Shown: positions 1 to 8,799 of the stretch, one piece after another
Layout: each line of letters starts with the position of its first letter
How positions within the stretch are numbered: the first letter of the stretch is position 1
Assembly: GCF_000469585.1 (NCBI RefSeq)
Contig: NZ_KI273144.1
Coordinates: 1-43,182 of the forward strand
DNA from: Chrysiogenes arsenatis DSM 11915
GTDB lineage: Bacteria; Chrysiogenota; Chrysiogenetes; Chrysiogenales; Chrysiogenaceae
Length of the DNA: 43,182 nucleotides
Direction of reading: 5' to 3'
Program-made: the position numbers and the translations under genes
The notes under the pieces: generated by a model
What the model was told of the DNA's origin: nothing
What the model saw: the letters and a program-made list of their open reading frames with translations, nothing else
The model's database searches: none

Positions 1-296
1 CCAAGGTATTCCTGCAGTGATTCTTTGGCACGATCATACAAACCAGCCGCCTTGTAATCACGCGCCAGTTCCAGCAGTGAGCGGGCAAACACATCGCGAT
101 CCGTCCCGATTTGCAAAGTTTTGTGTATTTTGATGGCCTGCTCCAGCTCACCCCGTTCGCGCAGCAGTTGCCCGAGCGCGAGATAGGCGTACTTATCCTC
201 GCTGTCCATCGACAGCGCTTTGCGGATCCCTTCAAAAACGTAGTCTTTGCGGTGCCGCTCGCGCGTTACCGTCTTACCCCTGAATAGATTCAGCAT
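1..296 (-). CDS. lapB: LapB-like TPR protein, N-terminal part (cut by window edge)
   Basis: The visible 98 codons begin MLNLFRGKTVTRERHRKDY and run into helical repeats with TPR character (for example KYAYLALGQLLRERGELEQA, then FARSLLELARDYKAAGLYDRA). LapB (YciM) is a membrane-anchored TPR protein that in enterics works with FtsH to control LpxC and so lipopolysaccharide synthesis. I base the name on the TPR pattern and on the gene directly following a LapA-domain gene, the usual lapA-lapB order; the two overlap by 23 bases. The enteric N-terminal membrane helix is not obvious: the start region is basic and hydrophilic. The rest of the protein, including any rubredoxin-like C-terminal domain, lies outside the window, so another TPR protein is possible. 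Confidence 0.65.
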   Translation of the reverse strand, partial: MLNLFRGKTVTRERHRKDYVFEGIRKALSMDSEDKYAYLALGQLLRERGELEQAIKIHKTLQIGTDRDVFARSLLELARDYKAAGLYDRAKESLQEYL

Positions 297-615
297 GCGG
301 GAGGTGCTCCTTCGGAATCGTTACGGGGAGTTGTTCCACCGTCACTTCCTTCAGCTTTTGGTTCTCGTCTTCGAGTTTTTTAATCTGCTTCGCCTGTTTT
401 TTGATTTCGCTTTTCAGGCGAAATTTATCGAGTAACATTGTCAAGTAGACAACAATACCCCCAATCAAGATCGAGAATACCACCACCAGCAAAAGCGGCA
501 TCTGCTGTTCCAAGCCTGGGAAATAGTGGATAACCACTTCGCCCCGGTTAAAATAGGCAAAGTAAATCAGGGCGATCAGAACGGCAAAGCGGAGAATATT
601 CTTGAATGTGTCCAT
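274..615 (-). CDS. lapA: LapA-domain (DUF1049) membrane protein
   Basis: A 113-residue protein with two hydrophobic segments (about residues 7-24 and 40-62), followed by a charged coiled coil of KxxKQIKKLEDENQKLKE type (about 66-92). This is the usual LapA/DUF1049 layout: two inner-membrane helices with a cytoplasmic coiled coil. LapA accompanies LapB in lipopolysaccharide assembly in proteobacteria. Its ATG shares one base with the proS stop codon (TAATG), which implies translational coupling, and its 3' end overlaps lapB. The family is clear; the physiological role in this organism is inferred from enteric relatives. Confidence 0.8.
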   Translation of the reverse strand: MDTFKNILRFAVLIALIYFAYFNRGEVVIHYFPGLEQQMPLLLVVVFSILIGGIVVYLTMLLDKFRLKSEIKKQAKQIKKLEDENQKLKEVTVEQLPVTIPKEHLPHAESIQG

Positions 616-2327
616 TACACCTCCATGCCAGCGGCGATCAACCGCGCAATGGTTTCGGGAACTTCGGCAAGTGGGCAGAGGATTTTTTCCCCCGTCCGGC
701 GGACAACGATTTCAGCACTCTGTTCTTCGAGGGTATTTTTGCTCATGGTCACGCGCAGCGGAATACCGATCAACTCGCTATCTTTGAATTTCACCCCAGG
801 ACGTTCGTCGCGGTCGTCGTAGAGCACATCGTAGCGCACGCCGAGTTCCGCGTATAACTGGTCACACACCTCACGCACCGCTTCATCTTTTTTCGGATTC
901 ACGGAACAGATGACAAGTTGATACGGCGCAATCGCCATCGGCCAGATGATCCCGTTTTCATCGTGATTCTGCTCAATCGCGGCCGCTGCCGTCCGCCCGA
1001 CACCGATGCCGTAACATCCCATAATGATCAGTTGCGCTTTGCCGTTTTGATCAAGATACGTGGCTTTGAGTTTTTCCGAATAGACCGTGCCAAGCTTAAA
1101 GACATGGCCGACTTCGATACCGCGTACTACTTCCATTGTCCCTTGGCAGCGCGGGCAGGTGTCTCCGGCCTGCGCGACGGAAATATCAATAAACGGCACA
1201 GTAGGCAATTCGCCAAGGGAAATGCCCCGCAGGTGCCAGTCCGCTTCGTTCCCGCCGGTAATAATTTCACCCAGACTTTGCACACTGCTATCCATGTAAA
1301 GCGTTACTGATGCGGGAAGATCAAGCGGCGCAATGCTACCGGCTACCAGTCCTGCCTGCTGCAATGCCGCCGCGTCCGCCGGATGGAGTGTTTTGCCCGC
1401 AACCTTTTCCAGTTTGATCTGATTGATTTCACGATCACCACGGATGCACGCCAGCACGACCTTCCCCTCTTCGTCCATAAACACCACGCTTTTCAGCAGT
1501 GCACTGGCGGGAACACTCAAGAAGGCAGCAAGCTCTTCCATCGTGCGAACATTGGGGGTATGAATCCGCTCATGAGCACGCGCTTGTACGGCTGGAGCTG
1601 TATAGCGATTGCCTATTTCGGCTTTTTCCACATTGGCGGCATACTCGCAGGTCGTGCAGCTCGCAATCGCGTCTTCACCCGATTGCGCCAGCACCATAAA
1701 TTCGTGCGAATAGTTGCCACCAATCTGGCCGCTGTCAGCTTCAACGGCTTTAAACTGCAAGCCGCACCGCTTGAATATCTGTTGATACGCTTTGTACATC
1801 GCCTGATAGTTGGCATTTGCGCCAGCATCGTCAACGTCAAAACTGTAGGCATCTTTCATAATGAACTCGCGTCCGCGCATCAAGCCAAAACGGGGGCGGA
1901 TTTCATCACGAAATTTTGTTTGAATTTGGTAGAGATTTTTCGGCAAATGGCGATACGAACGGACTTCAGAGCGGACAATATCGGTGATGATCTCCTCATG
2001 TGTCGGCCCAATGCAGAAATCGCGCTTGTGACGATCCTGAAAACGGAGCAGCTCCGGCCCATATTTCTGCCATCTACCGGTTTCCTGCCACAACTCAGCC
2101 GGAAGCACCGCCGGCATCAGCAGCTCTTCTGCGCCAGCACGGTTCATCTCTTCGCGAATAATATTTTCTACCTTGCGGATCACACGCCAAGCGAGTGGCA
2201 GGTAACTGTACACCCCGGCAGCCAGCTTTTTGACATAACCACCGCGCAGCATCAGCTTATGGCTCATGACTTCGGCTTCGGCAGGAACTTCGCGAGCGGT
2301 AAAGATGAAACTCTGTGAATAGCGCAT
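615..2327 (-). CDS. proS: Prolyl-tRNA synthetase (bacterial type, with editing domain)
   Basis: Charges tRNA-Pro with proline. The 570-residue length is typical of the long bacterial form. Class II motifs are visible: motif 2 region KFRDEIRPRFGLMRGREFIMKD (about residues 136-157) and a C-terminal motif 3 GIGVGRTAAAAIEQ. The central stretch between them matches the INS/YbaK-like editing insertion that clears Ala-tRNA-Pro. I chose the ATG at 2327, giving MRYSQSFIFTAREVPAEAEV, because this matches the family N-terminus and has an AGAGGG-like ribosome binding site overlapping the end of hemE. The longer open frame to 2378 would add 17 unlikely residues inside hemE. Confidence 0.96.
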   Translation of the reverse strand: MRYSQSFIFTAREVPAEAEVMSHKLMLRGGYVKKLAAGVYSYLPLAWRVIRKVENIIREEMNRAGAEELLMPAVLPAELWQETGRWQKYGPELLRFQDRHKRDFCIGPTHEEIITDIVRSEVRSYRHLPKNLYQIQTKFRDEIRPRFGLMRGREFIMKDAYSFDVDDAGANANYQAMYKAYQQIFKRCGLQFKAVEADSGQIGGNYSHEFMVLAQSGEDAIASCTTCEYAANVEKAEIGNRYTAPAVQARAHERIHTPNVRTMEELAAFLSVPASALLKSVVFMDEEGKVVLACIRGDREINQIKLEKVAGKTLHPADAAALQQAGLVAGSIAPLDLPASVTLYMDSSVQSLGEIITGGNEADWHLRGISLGELPTVPFIDISVAQAGDTCPRCQGTMEVVRGIEVGHVFKLGTVYSEKLKATYLDQNGKAQLIIMGCYGIGVGRTAAAAIEQNHDENGIIWPMAIAPYQLVICSVNPKKDEAVREVCDQLYAELGVRYDVLYDDRDERPGVKFKDSELIGIPLRVTMSKNTLEEQSAEIVVRRTGEKILCPLAEVPETIARLIAAGMEV

Positions 2328-2334
2328 ACAATAC

Positions 2335-3354
2335 TTACCCTCTGAATTCGTGAACGGTTTCGACTGCCAAGCGGACATTATCCACTGGCGTTTCCGGTGT
2401 AATCCCGTGACCGAGGTTGAAGATATGGCCAGGACGACCCGCGTTGGCGCGGAGGATTTCCAGAATCCGCTCTTTCAGGAGCGCTGGACTGGCGTACAGG
2501 AACGTCGGGTCAAGGTTGCCCTGAACCGCGCGGTTCCCCATAAGGGTGCGCGCGGCAGCGAAATCGACACGCCAATCAAGTCCCATAACATCAGCGCCAG
2601 TAGAGAGTTGCGCTTCAAGCAAATGCGCGTTGTTGCCAATAAAGAAAATCACCGGAACCGTGCGATTGATTTGCATCATCAGCGCTTTCATATGCGGCAG
2701 CACGAATGTTTCGTAATCTTGCTTACTCAGAATGCCGCCCCAAGAATCGAAGATCTGAATAGCATCGGCACCCGCTGCTATCTGGCGGTTCAAGTAATCG
2801 GCGGTGACGATCACAAACTTATGCATCAATTCATTAAATAGCGGCGTATCGGCGTACATCATCCGCTTCAGTTGGGTGTAGCTTTTGGAGCCGCCACCTT
2901 CTACCGCGTAGCTCGCAAGGGTAAACGGAGCACCACTAAAACCGATAAGCGGCACTTTGCGGCTAACGAGTTCGCTTTTAATCAGTTTAATGGCATCGTA
3001 CACATACGTGGTTTCCTGCGCCGCGTCGGTGCGGAGCGCTTCAACCGCCGCGCGGGTGCGAACGGGATTCGATATAACTGGCGCTGGGTTAAAGTCAATA
3101 TCAAGACCCATTGGCGAAAACGGTACGAGAATGTCAGAGAAAAGAATCGCCGCATCAAAACCAAGCAGGTCGATTGGTTGCAGCGTTACTTCGCACGCTA
3201 CTTCCGGCTTCTGACACATTTCGAGGAAGGTATAATTCTTGCGCACCGCGCGGTATTCCGGCAGATAGCGACCGGCTTGACGCATGAACCACACGGGAGT
3301 GCGGGTTGTTTCTTCGCCACGGCAAGCCTTGATGAAATCGTACGATACTGTCAT
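2335..3354 (-). CDS. hemE: Uroporphyrinogen decarboxylase
   Basis: Removes the four acetate carboxyls of uroporphyrinogen III to give coproporphyrinogen III in the cytoplasm. The 339-residue protein carries the signature PVWFMRQAGRYLPEYR (residues 21-36), GFSGAPFTLASYAVEGGGS and a C-terminal FNLGHGITPETP, all standard for HemE. The ATG has AAGGAG six bases upstream. It lies 24 bases after a radical SAM gene of the AhbC/AhbD/NirJ group and 7 bases before proS, so all are probably cotranscribed. The pairing with a siroheme-route-type enzyme is unexpected and is listed as a finding. Confidence 0.97.
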   Translation of the reverse strand: MTVSYDFIKACRGEETTRTPVWFMRQAGRYLPEYRAVRKNYTFLEMCQKPEVACEVTLQPIDLLGFDAAILFSDILVPFSPMGLDIDFNPAPVISNPVRTRAAVEALRTDAAQETTYVYDAIKLIKSELVSRKVPLIGFSGAPFTLASYAVEGGGSKSYTQLKRMMYADTPLFNELMHKFVIVTADYLNRQIAAGADAIQIFDSWGGILSKQDYETFVLPHMKALMMQINRTVPVIFFIGNNAHLLEAQLSTGADVMGLDWRVDFAAARTLMGNRAVQGNLDPTFLYASPALLKERILEILRANAGRPGHIFNLGHGITPETPVDNVRLAVETVHEFRG

Positions 3355-3378
3355 TGAAACTCCTTAGTATTTTCTATT

Positions 3379-4446
3379 TTAGCTCTTTTGCTTTTGCATG
3401 CTCAGCGGAATATAATCGCAAAACGGTTCTTCTTCCATATAGTCGCCCGTCACGGAATACGCACGAGCGCGGCAGCCACCGCACACATTGACGTATTCGC
3501 ACGCGCCACACCGCCCTTTATAGGCTTTAAAGTCGCGCATATCTTGGAATAATTTCGAATTTTCCCACACATCGGCAAAGGTTTGTTCTATTAAATTGCC
3601 AGCGGAAAGTGGCAGATAGCTGCACGGCTTGGCATTGCCACGGGCGTCGATAAAGCAAATAGACTGCGCCGCGATGCACCCTTTTCCACCGCCCGTGGAA
3701 AACGTCAGCGAACGGCGCTTGAGTTTCTCTTCGTGCTTTTGGTTCAGCTGTGGCACAAGACGGTAGTAGTGCGGCGCACAGGTTGGACGCATCAGGATTT
3801 CGCTCTCTTCTTTTTCCTGATGGTAGTGCCATTCCAGAATTTCGTCGTAATCCTCTTTTTTGATAAGCTCCGCCATTACATCTTCGCCTCGTCCGGTCGG
3901 CACAATCATAAACATGTACCACGCGCTCGCACCCAGACTTTTGGCCATGCGGAACGTTGCGGCAATATCGTGTTGATTGCGTTGAGTGAACGACGAGTTG
4001 ATCAGGAATTTAATCCCGTGACGGCGGAAAAATTCTGTGGCGCGCACCACCCCTTCGAACGAGCCGTTGACTTTCCGGAAGTCGTCGTGAATTTCTGCGG
4101 TTGAGCCATCAAGGCTGAGAGAAACCATGCGGATATTCGTCCGTTTCATCTCTTCGCAAACGGCATCATTGACGAGCATCCCGTTGGTGGCCATGCAGAC
4201 ACGGAACCCTTTACCATCCGCATATTCGGCAATCTCAAAAATATCCTCGCGCATCAGCGGTTCGCCGCCGCTCAGTACAAACACCGGGGTGCAGTAGGAG
4301 GCAATCGTATCTACGAGTTTTTTCGCTTGAATCGTGTCGAGGTGAAAGCACTTGTCCATATCGGCCGACGCACGGCAATGGACACAGGCAAGATTGCACT
4401 TCTCCGTTGATTCCCAGGCGATCCATTTAGGGACGAATTCTGTCAT
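3379..4446 (-). CDS. Radical SAM/SPASM enzyme of the AhbC/AhbD/NirJ group, candidate haem b synthase
   Basis: A 355-residue radical SAM enzyme. The first cluster motif is CNLACVHC (C17, C21, C24), followed by the SAM-binding GGEP (LSGGEPL). The C-terminal SPASM domain has C313, C316, C322, C325 and C343 in a CxxCxxxxxCxxC spacing, with [14 protein letters not shown] and EEPFC, which I recognise from AhbD (Fe-coproporphyrin III oxidative decarboxylase), AhbC and NirJ. AhbD converts Fe-coproporphyrin III to haem b without oxygen. Location upstream of hemE supports a tetrapyrrole role. Which of the three activities it has cannot be decided by eye; another peptide-modifying SPASM enzyme is less likely. 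Confidence 0.72.
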   Translation of the reverse strand: MTEFVPKWIAWESTEKCNLACVHCRASADMDKCFHLDTIQAKKLVDTIASYCTPVFVLSGGEPLMREDIFEIAEYADGKGFRVCMATNGMLVNDAVCEEMKRTNIRMVSLSLDGSTAEIHDDFRKVNGSFEGVVRATEFFRRHGIKFLINSSFTQRNQHDIAATFRMAKSLGASAWYMFMIVPTGRGEDVMAELIKKEDYDEILEWHYHQEKEESEILMRPTCAPHYYRLVPQLNQKHEEKLKRRSLTFSTGGGKGCIAAQSICFIDARGNAKPCSYLPLSAGNLIEQTFADVWENSKLFQDMRDFKAYKGRCGACEYVNVCGGCRARAYSVTGDYMEEEPFCDYIPLSMQKQKS

Positions 4447-4581
4447 AAAAAACCTTTACTGCTAAAGTGGTTTCGGGCAGGAGTTGCAAAAACACACAAC
4501 CCCAGACTGAAGGAACCGTAAGCATATCATGCGAGAAAGCTTGCCCCAAGTTAAAATTTCTGTGCTTTTTCTTAAAACTCA

Positions 4582-4610
4582 TTGACAACGCTCACCCCCT
4601 TCCCGTATTT
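4582..4610 (+). promoter_or_regulatory. Probable sigma-70 promoter for panBCD
   Basis: TTGACA at 4582-4587 and GTATTT at 4605-4610, 17 bases apart, sit about 80 bases upstream of the panB start in the divergent gap 4447-4690. The -35 box is perfect and the -10 box weak. I see no operator-like palindrome in the gap. A clear promoter for the leftward radical SAM-hemE operon was not found. Confidence 0.5.
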
Positions 4611-4690
4611 CAAGCGGAGTTCTTTACCGTTTTTGCGAACACATGGCTGGCACTGCTCACGCAGGTCAGACCAGAAAGGTTGTTTGTTGT

Positions 4691-5512
4691 ATGAGTAAGT
4701 TTGCTGAAATCAGCAAGATCACCTCTACCACGCTCACACAAATGAAGCGGGAGGGGGAACGGATCGCCATGCTGACGGCGTATGATTCCTGCTTTGCGCG
4801 CCTTGCCGACCAGGCGGGTGCCGAAATGCTCCTCGTGGGCGATAGCGTAGGTATGGTGTTTTCGGGTCACGAAAACACGCTTTCTGTCACACTTGACCAA
4901 ATGATTTACCACACGCAAGCGGTAGCCCGAGCGGCGCGGCGCGCCTTTGTCGTGACCGACATGCCATTTATGAGCTACCAAGTCACACCGGAGGAAGCCC
5001 TGCGCAATGCTGGACGACTCGTGCAAGAAGGGCGTGCCGAAGCGGTCAAACTCGAAGGTGGTGCCAGCATGGCGACAACCATCAGTCGCATCGTTACCGC
5101 AGGCATCCCAGTTGTCGGCCACGTTGGCTTAACCCCTCAATCAGTGCATATTTTTGGTGGATTTAAAGTGCAGGGTAAAGGAGAAATGGCCAGTCGCCGC
5201 GTCCTTGCCGATGCGCTTGCCGTCCAAGAAGCCGGCGCCTTCGCCGTGGTGCTGGAAGGAATTCCGGCAACGCTGGCCGCCGAAATCACCCGTACGCTCA
5301 CCATTCCAACCATTGGCATTGGCGCTGGTGGCGATTGTGACGGTCAAGTGCTCGTGATGCACGACTTACTCGGCCTGTTCGATGGCTTTACTCCCAAATT
5401 TGTCAAGCAATATGCCCAGCTCGGACGGGATGCTGAAGCAGCCTTTGGCGCCTATGTGCGCGAAGTCAAGCAACAGGATTTCCCCACCCTAGCCCATTCG
5501 TTCCAAGGATGA
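4691..5512 (+). CDS. panB: 3-methyl-2-oxobutanoate hydroxymethyltransferase
   Basis: First committed step of pantothenate (coenzyme A precursor) synthesis: adds a hydroxymethyl group from methylene-tetrahydrofolate to ketoisovalerate. The 273 residues show the family landmarks [17 protein letters not shown] (metal-binding Asp), [19 protein letters not shown] and [19 protein letters not shown]. The ATG at 4691 gives [15 protein letters not shown], with GAAAGG about 11 bases upstream; the frame stays open further upstream to 4643 but that extension looks non-coding. The stop lies 6 bases before the panC ATG, and the ribosome binding site of panC is inside the end of panB. Confidence 0.96.
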   Translation: MSKFAEISKITSTTLTQMKREGERIAMLTAYDSCFARLADQAGAEMLLVGDSVGMVFSGHENTLSVTLDQMIYHTQAVARAARRAFVVTDMPFMSYQVTPEEALRNAGRLVQEGRAEAVKLEGGASMATTISRIVTAGIPVVGHVGLTPQSVHIFGGFKVQGKGEMASRRVLADALAVQEAGAFAVVLEGIPATLAAEITRTLTIPTIGIGAGGDCDGQVLVMHDLLGLFDGFTPKFVKQYAQLGRDAEAAFGAYVREVKQQDFPTLAHSFQG

Positions 5513-5518
5513 TATTTG

Positions 5519-6388
5519 ATGGAACTGATTAGTACCACCCGCCGTCTGATCGAAAAAGTCAGTGCGTTGCGCTACGACCAGAAAACAGTCGGCCTTGTCC
5601 CAACGATGGGGTACCTGCACGAAGGGCACCGCAGCCTTTTGCTGCGCAGTGTTGCCGAAAACGACATCACCATAATGACCCTTTTTGTTAACCCGACCCA
5701 GTTTGGCGCGAACGAAGATTTATCGACCTATCCACGTGACCTCGAGCGCGACTTGGAACTCGCGCGCCACGCCGGAGTCGATATTGTTTTCGCACCCGAC
5801 AATGACCAAATGTACCCCGATGGCAGCGCCACGTGGGTTGAGGTGGATTCACCCATCACCACGGTACTCTGCGGAGCCAGTCGTCCCGGCCATTTCCGCG
5901 GTGTGACCACCATCGTGACTAAACTCTTTGGCTTAGTCATGCCACGCCGCGCCTATTTCGGCGAAAAAGATTTTCAACAATTGGCCATTATCCGCCGCAT
6001 GACCGCCGATCTCTTTCTGCCGATTGAAATTATCGGCTGCCCAATCGTCCGCGAAAGTGATGGGCTGGCCATGAGTTCGCGCAACAGCTACTTGAACCCC
6101 ATTCAGCGCCGCAAAGGACTGTATCTTTCACGGGCGATTGCCCACGCGCAGGAATTGGTACGCCAAGGCGAGCGAAACGCGCACGCACTGCGCACAGCAC
6201 TCGTCGATATACTTCCCGATGACCCTGAAATGCGAATCGACTACATCGAATGCGTCGACACACTCACGCTCCAACCACTTGAAACCCTAACCTGCTCGTG
6301 CCGCCTGATTCTGGCGGTCTATGTCGACACAACCCGTCTCATCGATAACGCTCCACTGACCATCCCTACCACCGAAACCAAGGAGTAA
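5519..6388 (+). CDS. panC: Pantothenate synthetase (pantoate-beta-alanine ligase)
   Basis: Joins pantoate and beta-alanine using ATP. The 289-residue protein has the nucleotidyltransferase HIGH-type motif (GYLHEGHRSLL), FVNPTQFGANEDL, RPGHFRGVTTIVTKLF, YFGEKDFQQL and the KMSKS-like LAMSSRNSYL, in the right order. The ATG at 5519 is preferred over the TTG directly before it because AAGGA at 5505-5509 is well spaced. It sits between panB and panD, completing the pathway from ketoisovalerate and aspartate to pantothenate. Confidence 0.97.
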   Translation: MELISTTRRLIEKVSALRYDQKTVGLVPTMGYLHEGHRSLLLRSVAENDITIMTLFVNPTQFGANEDLSTYPRDLERDLELARHAGVDIVFAPDNDQMYPDGSATWVEVDSPITTVLCGASRPGHFRGVTTIVTKLFGLVMPRRAYFGEKDFQQLAIIRRMTADLFLPIEIIGCPIVRESDGLAMSSRNSYLNPIQRRKGLYLSRAIAHAQELVRQGERNAHALRTALVDILPDDPEMRIDYIECVDTLTLQPLETLTCSCRLILAVYVDTTRLIDNAPLTIPTTETKE

Positions 6389-6391
6389 GCT

Positions 6392-6790
6392 ATGTCCTTC
6401 AATCGCACTCTCTGCAAATCAAAAATTCATCGCGCCACCATTACCCAGGCTGATCTTCACTATGTTGGCAGCATTACCATTGACAAAGACCTGATGGAAG
6501 CCGCCGATCTGCTCGAATATGAAAAGGTGGCCGTTGTTGACATAAACAATGGCGCACGACTGGAAACCTATGTTATTGAAGGCGAACCCGGCAGTGGCGT
6601 TATTTGCATGAATGGTGCGGCCGCACGATTAGTGCAGCCTGGCGACTTGATTATCATCATTTCCTATGCCAGTATGCCCGACGCAATGGCGCGCACCTTT
6701 ACACCCCGCGTGGTGCATGTCGATGAACATAACCGTATCAATTGGTCGCTGACGCAGCTGCCACAGGAATTGACGGCAGCGGCGTTGTAA
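6392..6790 (+). CDS. panD: Aspartate 1-decarboxylase proenzyme
   Basis: Makes the beta-alanine used by PanC. It is a pyruvoyl enzyme that cuts itself between a Gly-Ser pair; here this is G26-S27 in [10 protein letters not shown]. Also visible are the N-terminal K(S)KIHRATIT, the [12 protein letters not shown] strand and [17 protein letters not shown]. Length (132 residues) is normal. The first residues (MSFNRTLC) differ slightly from the common MxRTML start. AAGGAG lies just upstream and the gap after panC is 3 bases, so the three pan genes form one transcription unit. Confidence 0.96.
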   Translation: MSFNRTLCKSKIHRATITQADLHYVGSITIDKDLMEAADLLEYEKVAVVDINNGARLETYVIEGEPGSGVICMNGAAARLVQPGDLIIIISYASMPDAMARTFTPRVVHVDEHNRINWSLTQLPQELTAAAL

Positions 6791-6800
6791 GCGAGACACC

Positions 6801-6877
6801 TAGATCTCTCACATCCGTTCGAGATGACAAGTGTTGAGCCTACGGAGGCAGTGTCATTTCGAGCGAAGCGAGAAATC
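6801..6877. repeat. Inverted repeat of the TCGAGCGAAGCGAGA family
   Basis: Between panD and nadA, AGATCTCTCACATCCGTTCG at 6801-6820 and TTTCGAGCGAAGCGAGAAAT near 6856-6875 are imperfect reverse complements with about 22 bases between them, able to form a long hairpin. The same core recurs at 8664-8700, 13185-13220 and 13258-13318. It behaves like a dispersed extragenic palindrome rather than a gene-specific terminator, as no U-run follows. Confidence 0.7.
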
Positions 6878-6998
6878 TCAGGTTTTTCACCTGCGTTTCA
6901 GGCAGCGGACACCGTTACCTTACCAACTTCACAACATTCGGCAGGCGACCGCACCACCGTTTCGTGCGCCTTTTTCGTCCGCCTGCAAGGAGATATAC

Positions 6999-7925
6999 AT
7001 GCTCACAACCGTTCAAGAAAAACAACAGCGAGTTCGCGAATTACTCGCCGAGCGCAAAGCAATTTTGCTGGCGCACAACTATCAACGTGCCGAAATACAG
7101 GAAATTGCGGATATTGTAGGCGACAGCCTTGGACTTTCGATAGAAGCCGCGAACAGTGACGCCGAAGTCATCGTTTTTGCTGGCGTCCATTTTATGGCAG
7201 AAAGCGTCTACATTCTTGCCCCACACAAAACCGTTATTCTCCCAGCACTCCAAGCCGGATGCCCGATGGCAAACATGATCAACCCCGAAAAGCTCCAAGC
7301 ATTACGCGACGAATACCCCGACTACACTGTCGTGTGCTATGTCAACAGTTCCGCCGCCGTCAAAGCGCTATCGGATATCTGCTGCACGTCGGGGAACGTT
7401 CTGAGCGTTGTCAAAGGGATTGAAAACGACAAAATCCTGATGGTGCCGGACAAAAACCTCGCCAAATTCGCCGCCGCCCACGTGCCAGAAAAAGATATCA
7501 AATGGTTTGACGGCTTCTGCCCGACCCACCACCGCCTGACCGCCGCCGACATCCGTCAGTCCAAAATCGACCATCCCGAAGCCATCGTCGTCGTGCACCC
7601 CGAATGCGACCCCGAAGTCACCGCACTGGCCGACCACGTCTGTTCCACCAGCGGCATGTATAGCTACGTCGAGCAGCACTCTGCCAAACAATTTATCATC
7701 GGCACCGAAAGCGGCATCCTCTTCCGCATGCGGCGCGAAAACCCCGACAAAGAGTTTTTCCTCGCGTCGCGCAAACTGCTCTGCCCCAATATGAAACTGA
7801 CCACACTTGATGACATTATCGACAGCCTTGAAACCATGTCGAATATCGTGACCGTTCCCGAGTCGGTTCGCCTGAAAGCCATCCAATCACTCGAAAAAAT
7901 GATTGCGGCACCACGGAACGAGTAG
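6999..7925 (+). CDS. nadA: Quinolinate synthase A
   Basis: Condenses iminoaspartate with dihydroxyacetone phosphate to quinolinate in NAD synthesis, using a 4Fe-4S cluster. The 308-residue protein has LLAHNYQRAEIQEIADIVGDS, the cluster cysteines in LQAGCPMA, ICCTSGN and a downstream Cys, and HPECDP and STSGM substrate motifs. I took ATG 6999 (MLTTVQEKQQRVRELLAERK) because AAGGAG is seven bases upstream; the open frame back to 6831 runs through the inverted repeat and is not coding. About 210 bases separate it from panD, so it may have its own promoter, though none is obvious. Confidence 0.96.
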   Translation: MLTTVQEKQQRVRELLAERKAILLAHNYQRAEIQEIADIVGDSLGLSIEAANSDAEVIVFAGVHFMAESVYILAPHKTVILPALQAGCPMANMINPEKLQALRDEYPDYTVVCYVNSSAAVKALSDICCTSGNVLSVVKGIENDKILMVPDKNLAKFAAAHVPEKDIKWFDGFCPTHHRLTAADIRQSKIDHPEAIVVVHPECDPEVTALADHVCSTSGMYSYVEQHSAKQFIIGTESGILFRMRRENPDKEFFLASRKLLCPNMKLTTLDDIIDSLETMSNIVTVPESVRLKAIQSLEKMIAAPRNE

Positions 7926-7926
7926 C

Positions 7927-8613
7927 GTGAGCGCCGCACCTTCCGTCAGCTTTCCCCTTACGCTGGTGCGCCGCCCGCAATCGCGCCGTATCCGGGCGAC
8001 CGTCAACCACGAAGGGGTGCGGATCAGTGCTCCTTCATCCTGTTCCGATCGCGAAATAGACGCCTTCTGCCGCCGCTACCAAAGTGAACTGGAAGCGGCG
8101 TGGGCGCGCGCCAGCAGCGCATCACAAACCATCGACTACACCCTCGGCGCTGCCATCCCCTACCTTGATCAAACACTCACCATCCATCTCTCGCAAGCCG
8201 CCACCTTGCGCGGCTGCATTGCCGCACAGGGCGACACGCTCTGCGTTGTCACCCCACTGAAATATCGCGGCGACCTGCGCTCACTGATCCTGGACTGGTA
8301 TCACAGCGAAGCACAACACCACCTCCATCAACGCGTGCTCCACTATGCCGCGCAGATGGGGCTGACCTTTGGTCATGTCAGAATCAAAGAACAACGCACC
8401 CGCTGGGGAAGCTGTTCCTCGCAGGGGAATCTCAATTTTAACTGGAAGCTGATCACCATGCCACGTCATGTAGTAGACTACGTCGTGGTGCATGAACTCG
8501 CCCACCTTGTCCACCTGGATCATAGCGCCCGCTTTTGGAAACTCGTGCAACAATTTGCTCCGCAATGGCAGCAAGCCGAGCGTTATTTGAAGCAGTTTCG
8601 GGTGGTGTTTTAG
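7927..8613 (+). CDS. YgjP-like (DUF45) metallopeptidase family protein
   Basis: A 228-residue protein of the YgjP/WSS1-like DUF45 family. The zinc motif HELAH (in VVHELAHLVHLDHSARFW) with the downstream HSxxFW is complete, and the family motif RTRWGSCSSQGNLNFNW precedes it. The N-terminal half (PLTLVRRPQSRRIRATVNHEGVRI) matches the family start. The GTG at 7927, one base after the nadA stop, gives the family-like start; the longer frame beginning at 7903 overlaps nadA. Members are predicted zinc metallopeptidases; the substrate is unknown. Confidence 0.88.
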   Translation: MSAAPSVSFPLTLVRRPQSRRIRATVNHEGVRISAPSSCSDREIDAFCRRYQSELEAAWARASSASQTIDYTLGAAIPYLDQTLTIHLSQAATLRGCIAAQGDTLCVVTPLKYRGDLRSLILDWYHSEAQHHLHQRVLHYAAQMGLTFGHVRIKEQRTRWGSCSSQGNLNFNWKLITMPRHVVDYVVVHELAHLVHLDHSARFWKLVQQFAPQWQQAERYLKQFRVVF

Positions 8614-8663
8614 GTTAAAGGGAGAGATCAGAAAAGCTCCATTTGAGCTGACAATTCGCAAGT

Positions 8664-8700
8664 CTTGCCATGCCGAACGAGCGCAGTGAGAACGATGCAC
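8664..8700. repeat. Dispersed repeat copy (single arm)
   Basis: GCCGAACGAGCGCAGTGAGA lies at 8671-8690 in the gap between the convergent genes ending at 8613 and 8800, and is close to the copy at 13185-13220. The rest of the gap (8614-8799) shows no coding or clear terminator signal. Confidence 0.55.
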
Positions 8701-8799
8701 ACTTTGGTGGGTTTTTCTTTGCTTGGAGCTGTCAGTGAGCGACTATGTCAAATCTGCGATCACTATAGAAGGCTTTCGCGCTGGGGATTTGTAGTGCTC

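Noticed and set aside
1383-2318. Long 311-codon frame on the plus strand inside proS
   Set aside because: It is antisense to a well-conserved proS and shows no protein family signal or ribosome binding site.
6985-7001. nadA leader AAGGAGATATACAT identical to the strong T7 gene 10 translation signal used in cloning vectors
   Set aside because: The match is short, the surrounding sequence is genomic and no vector sequence is seen, so it is a natural strong ribosome binding site.
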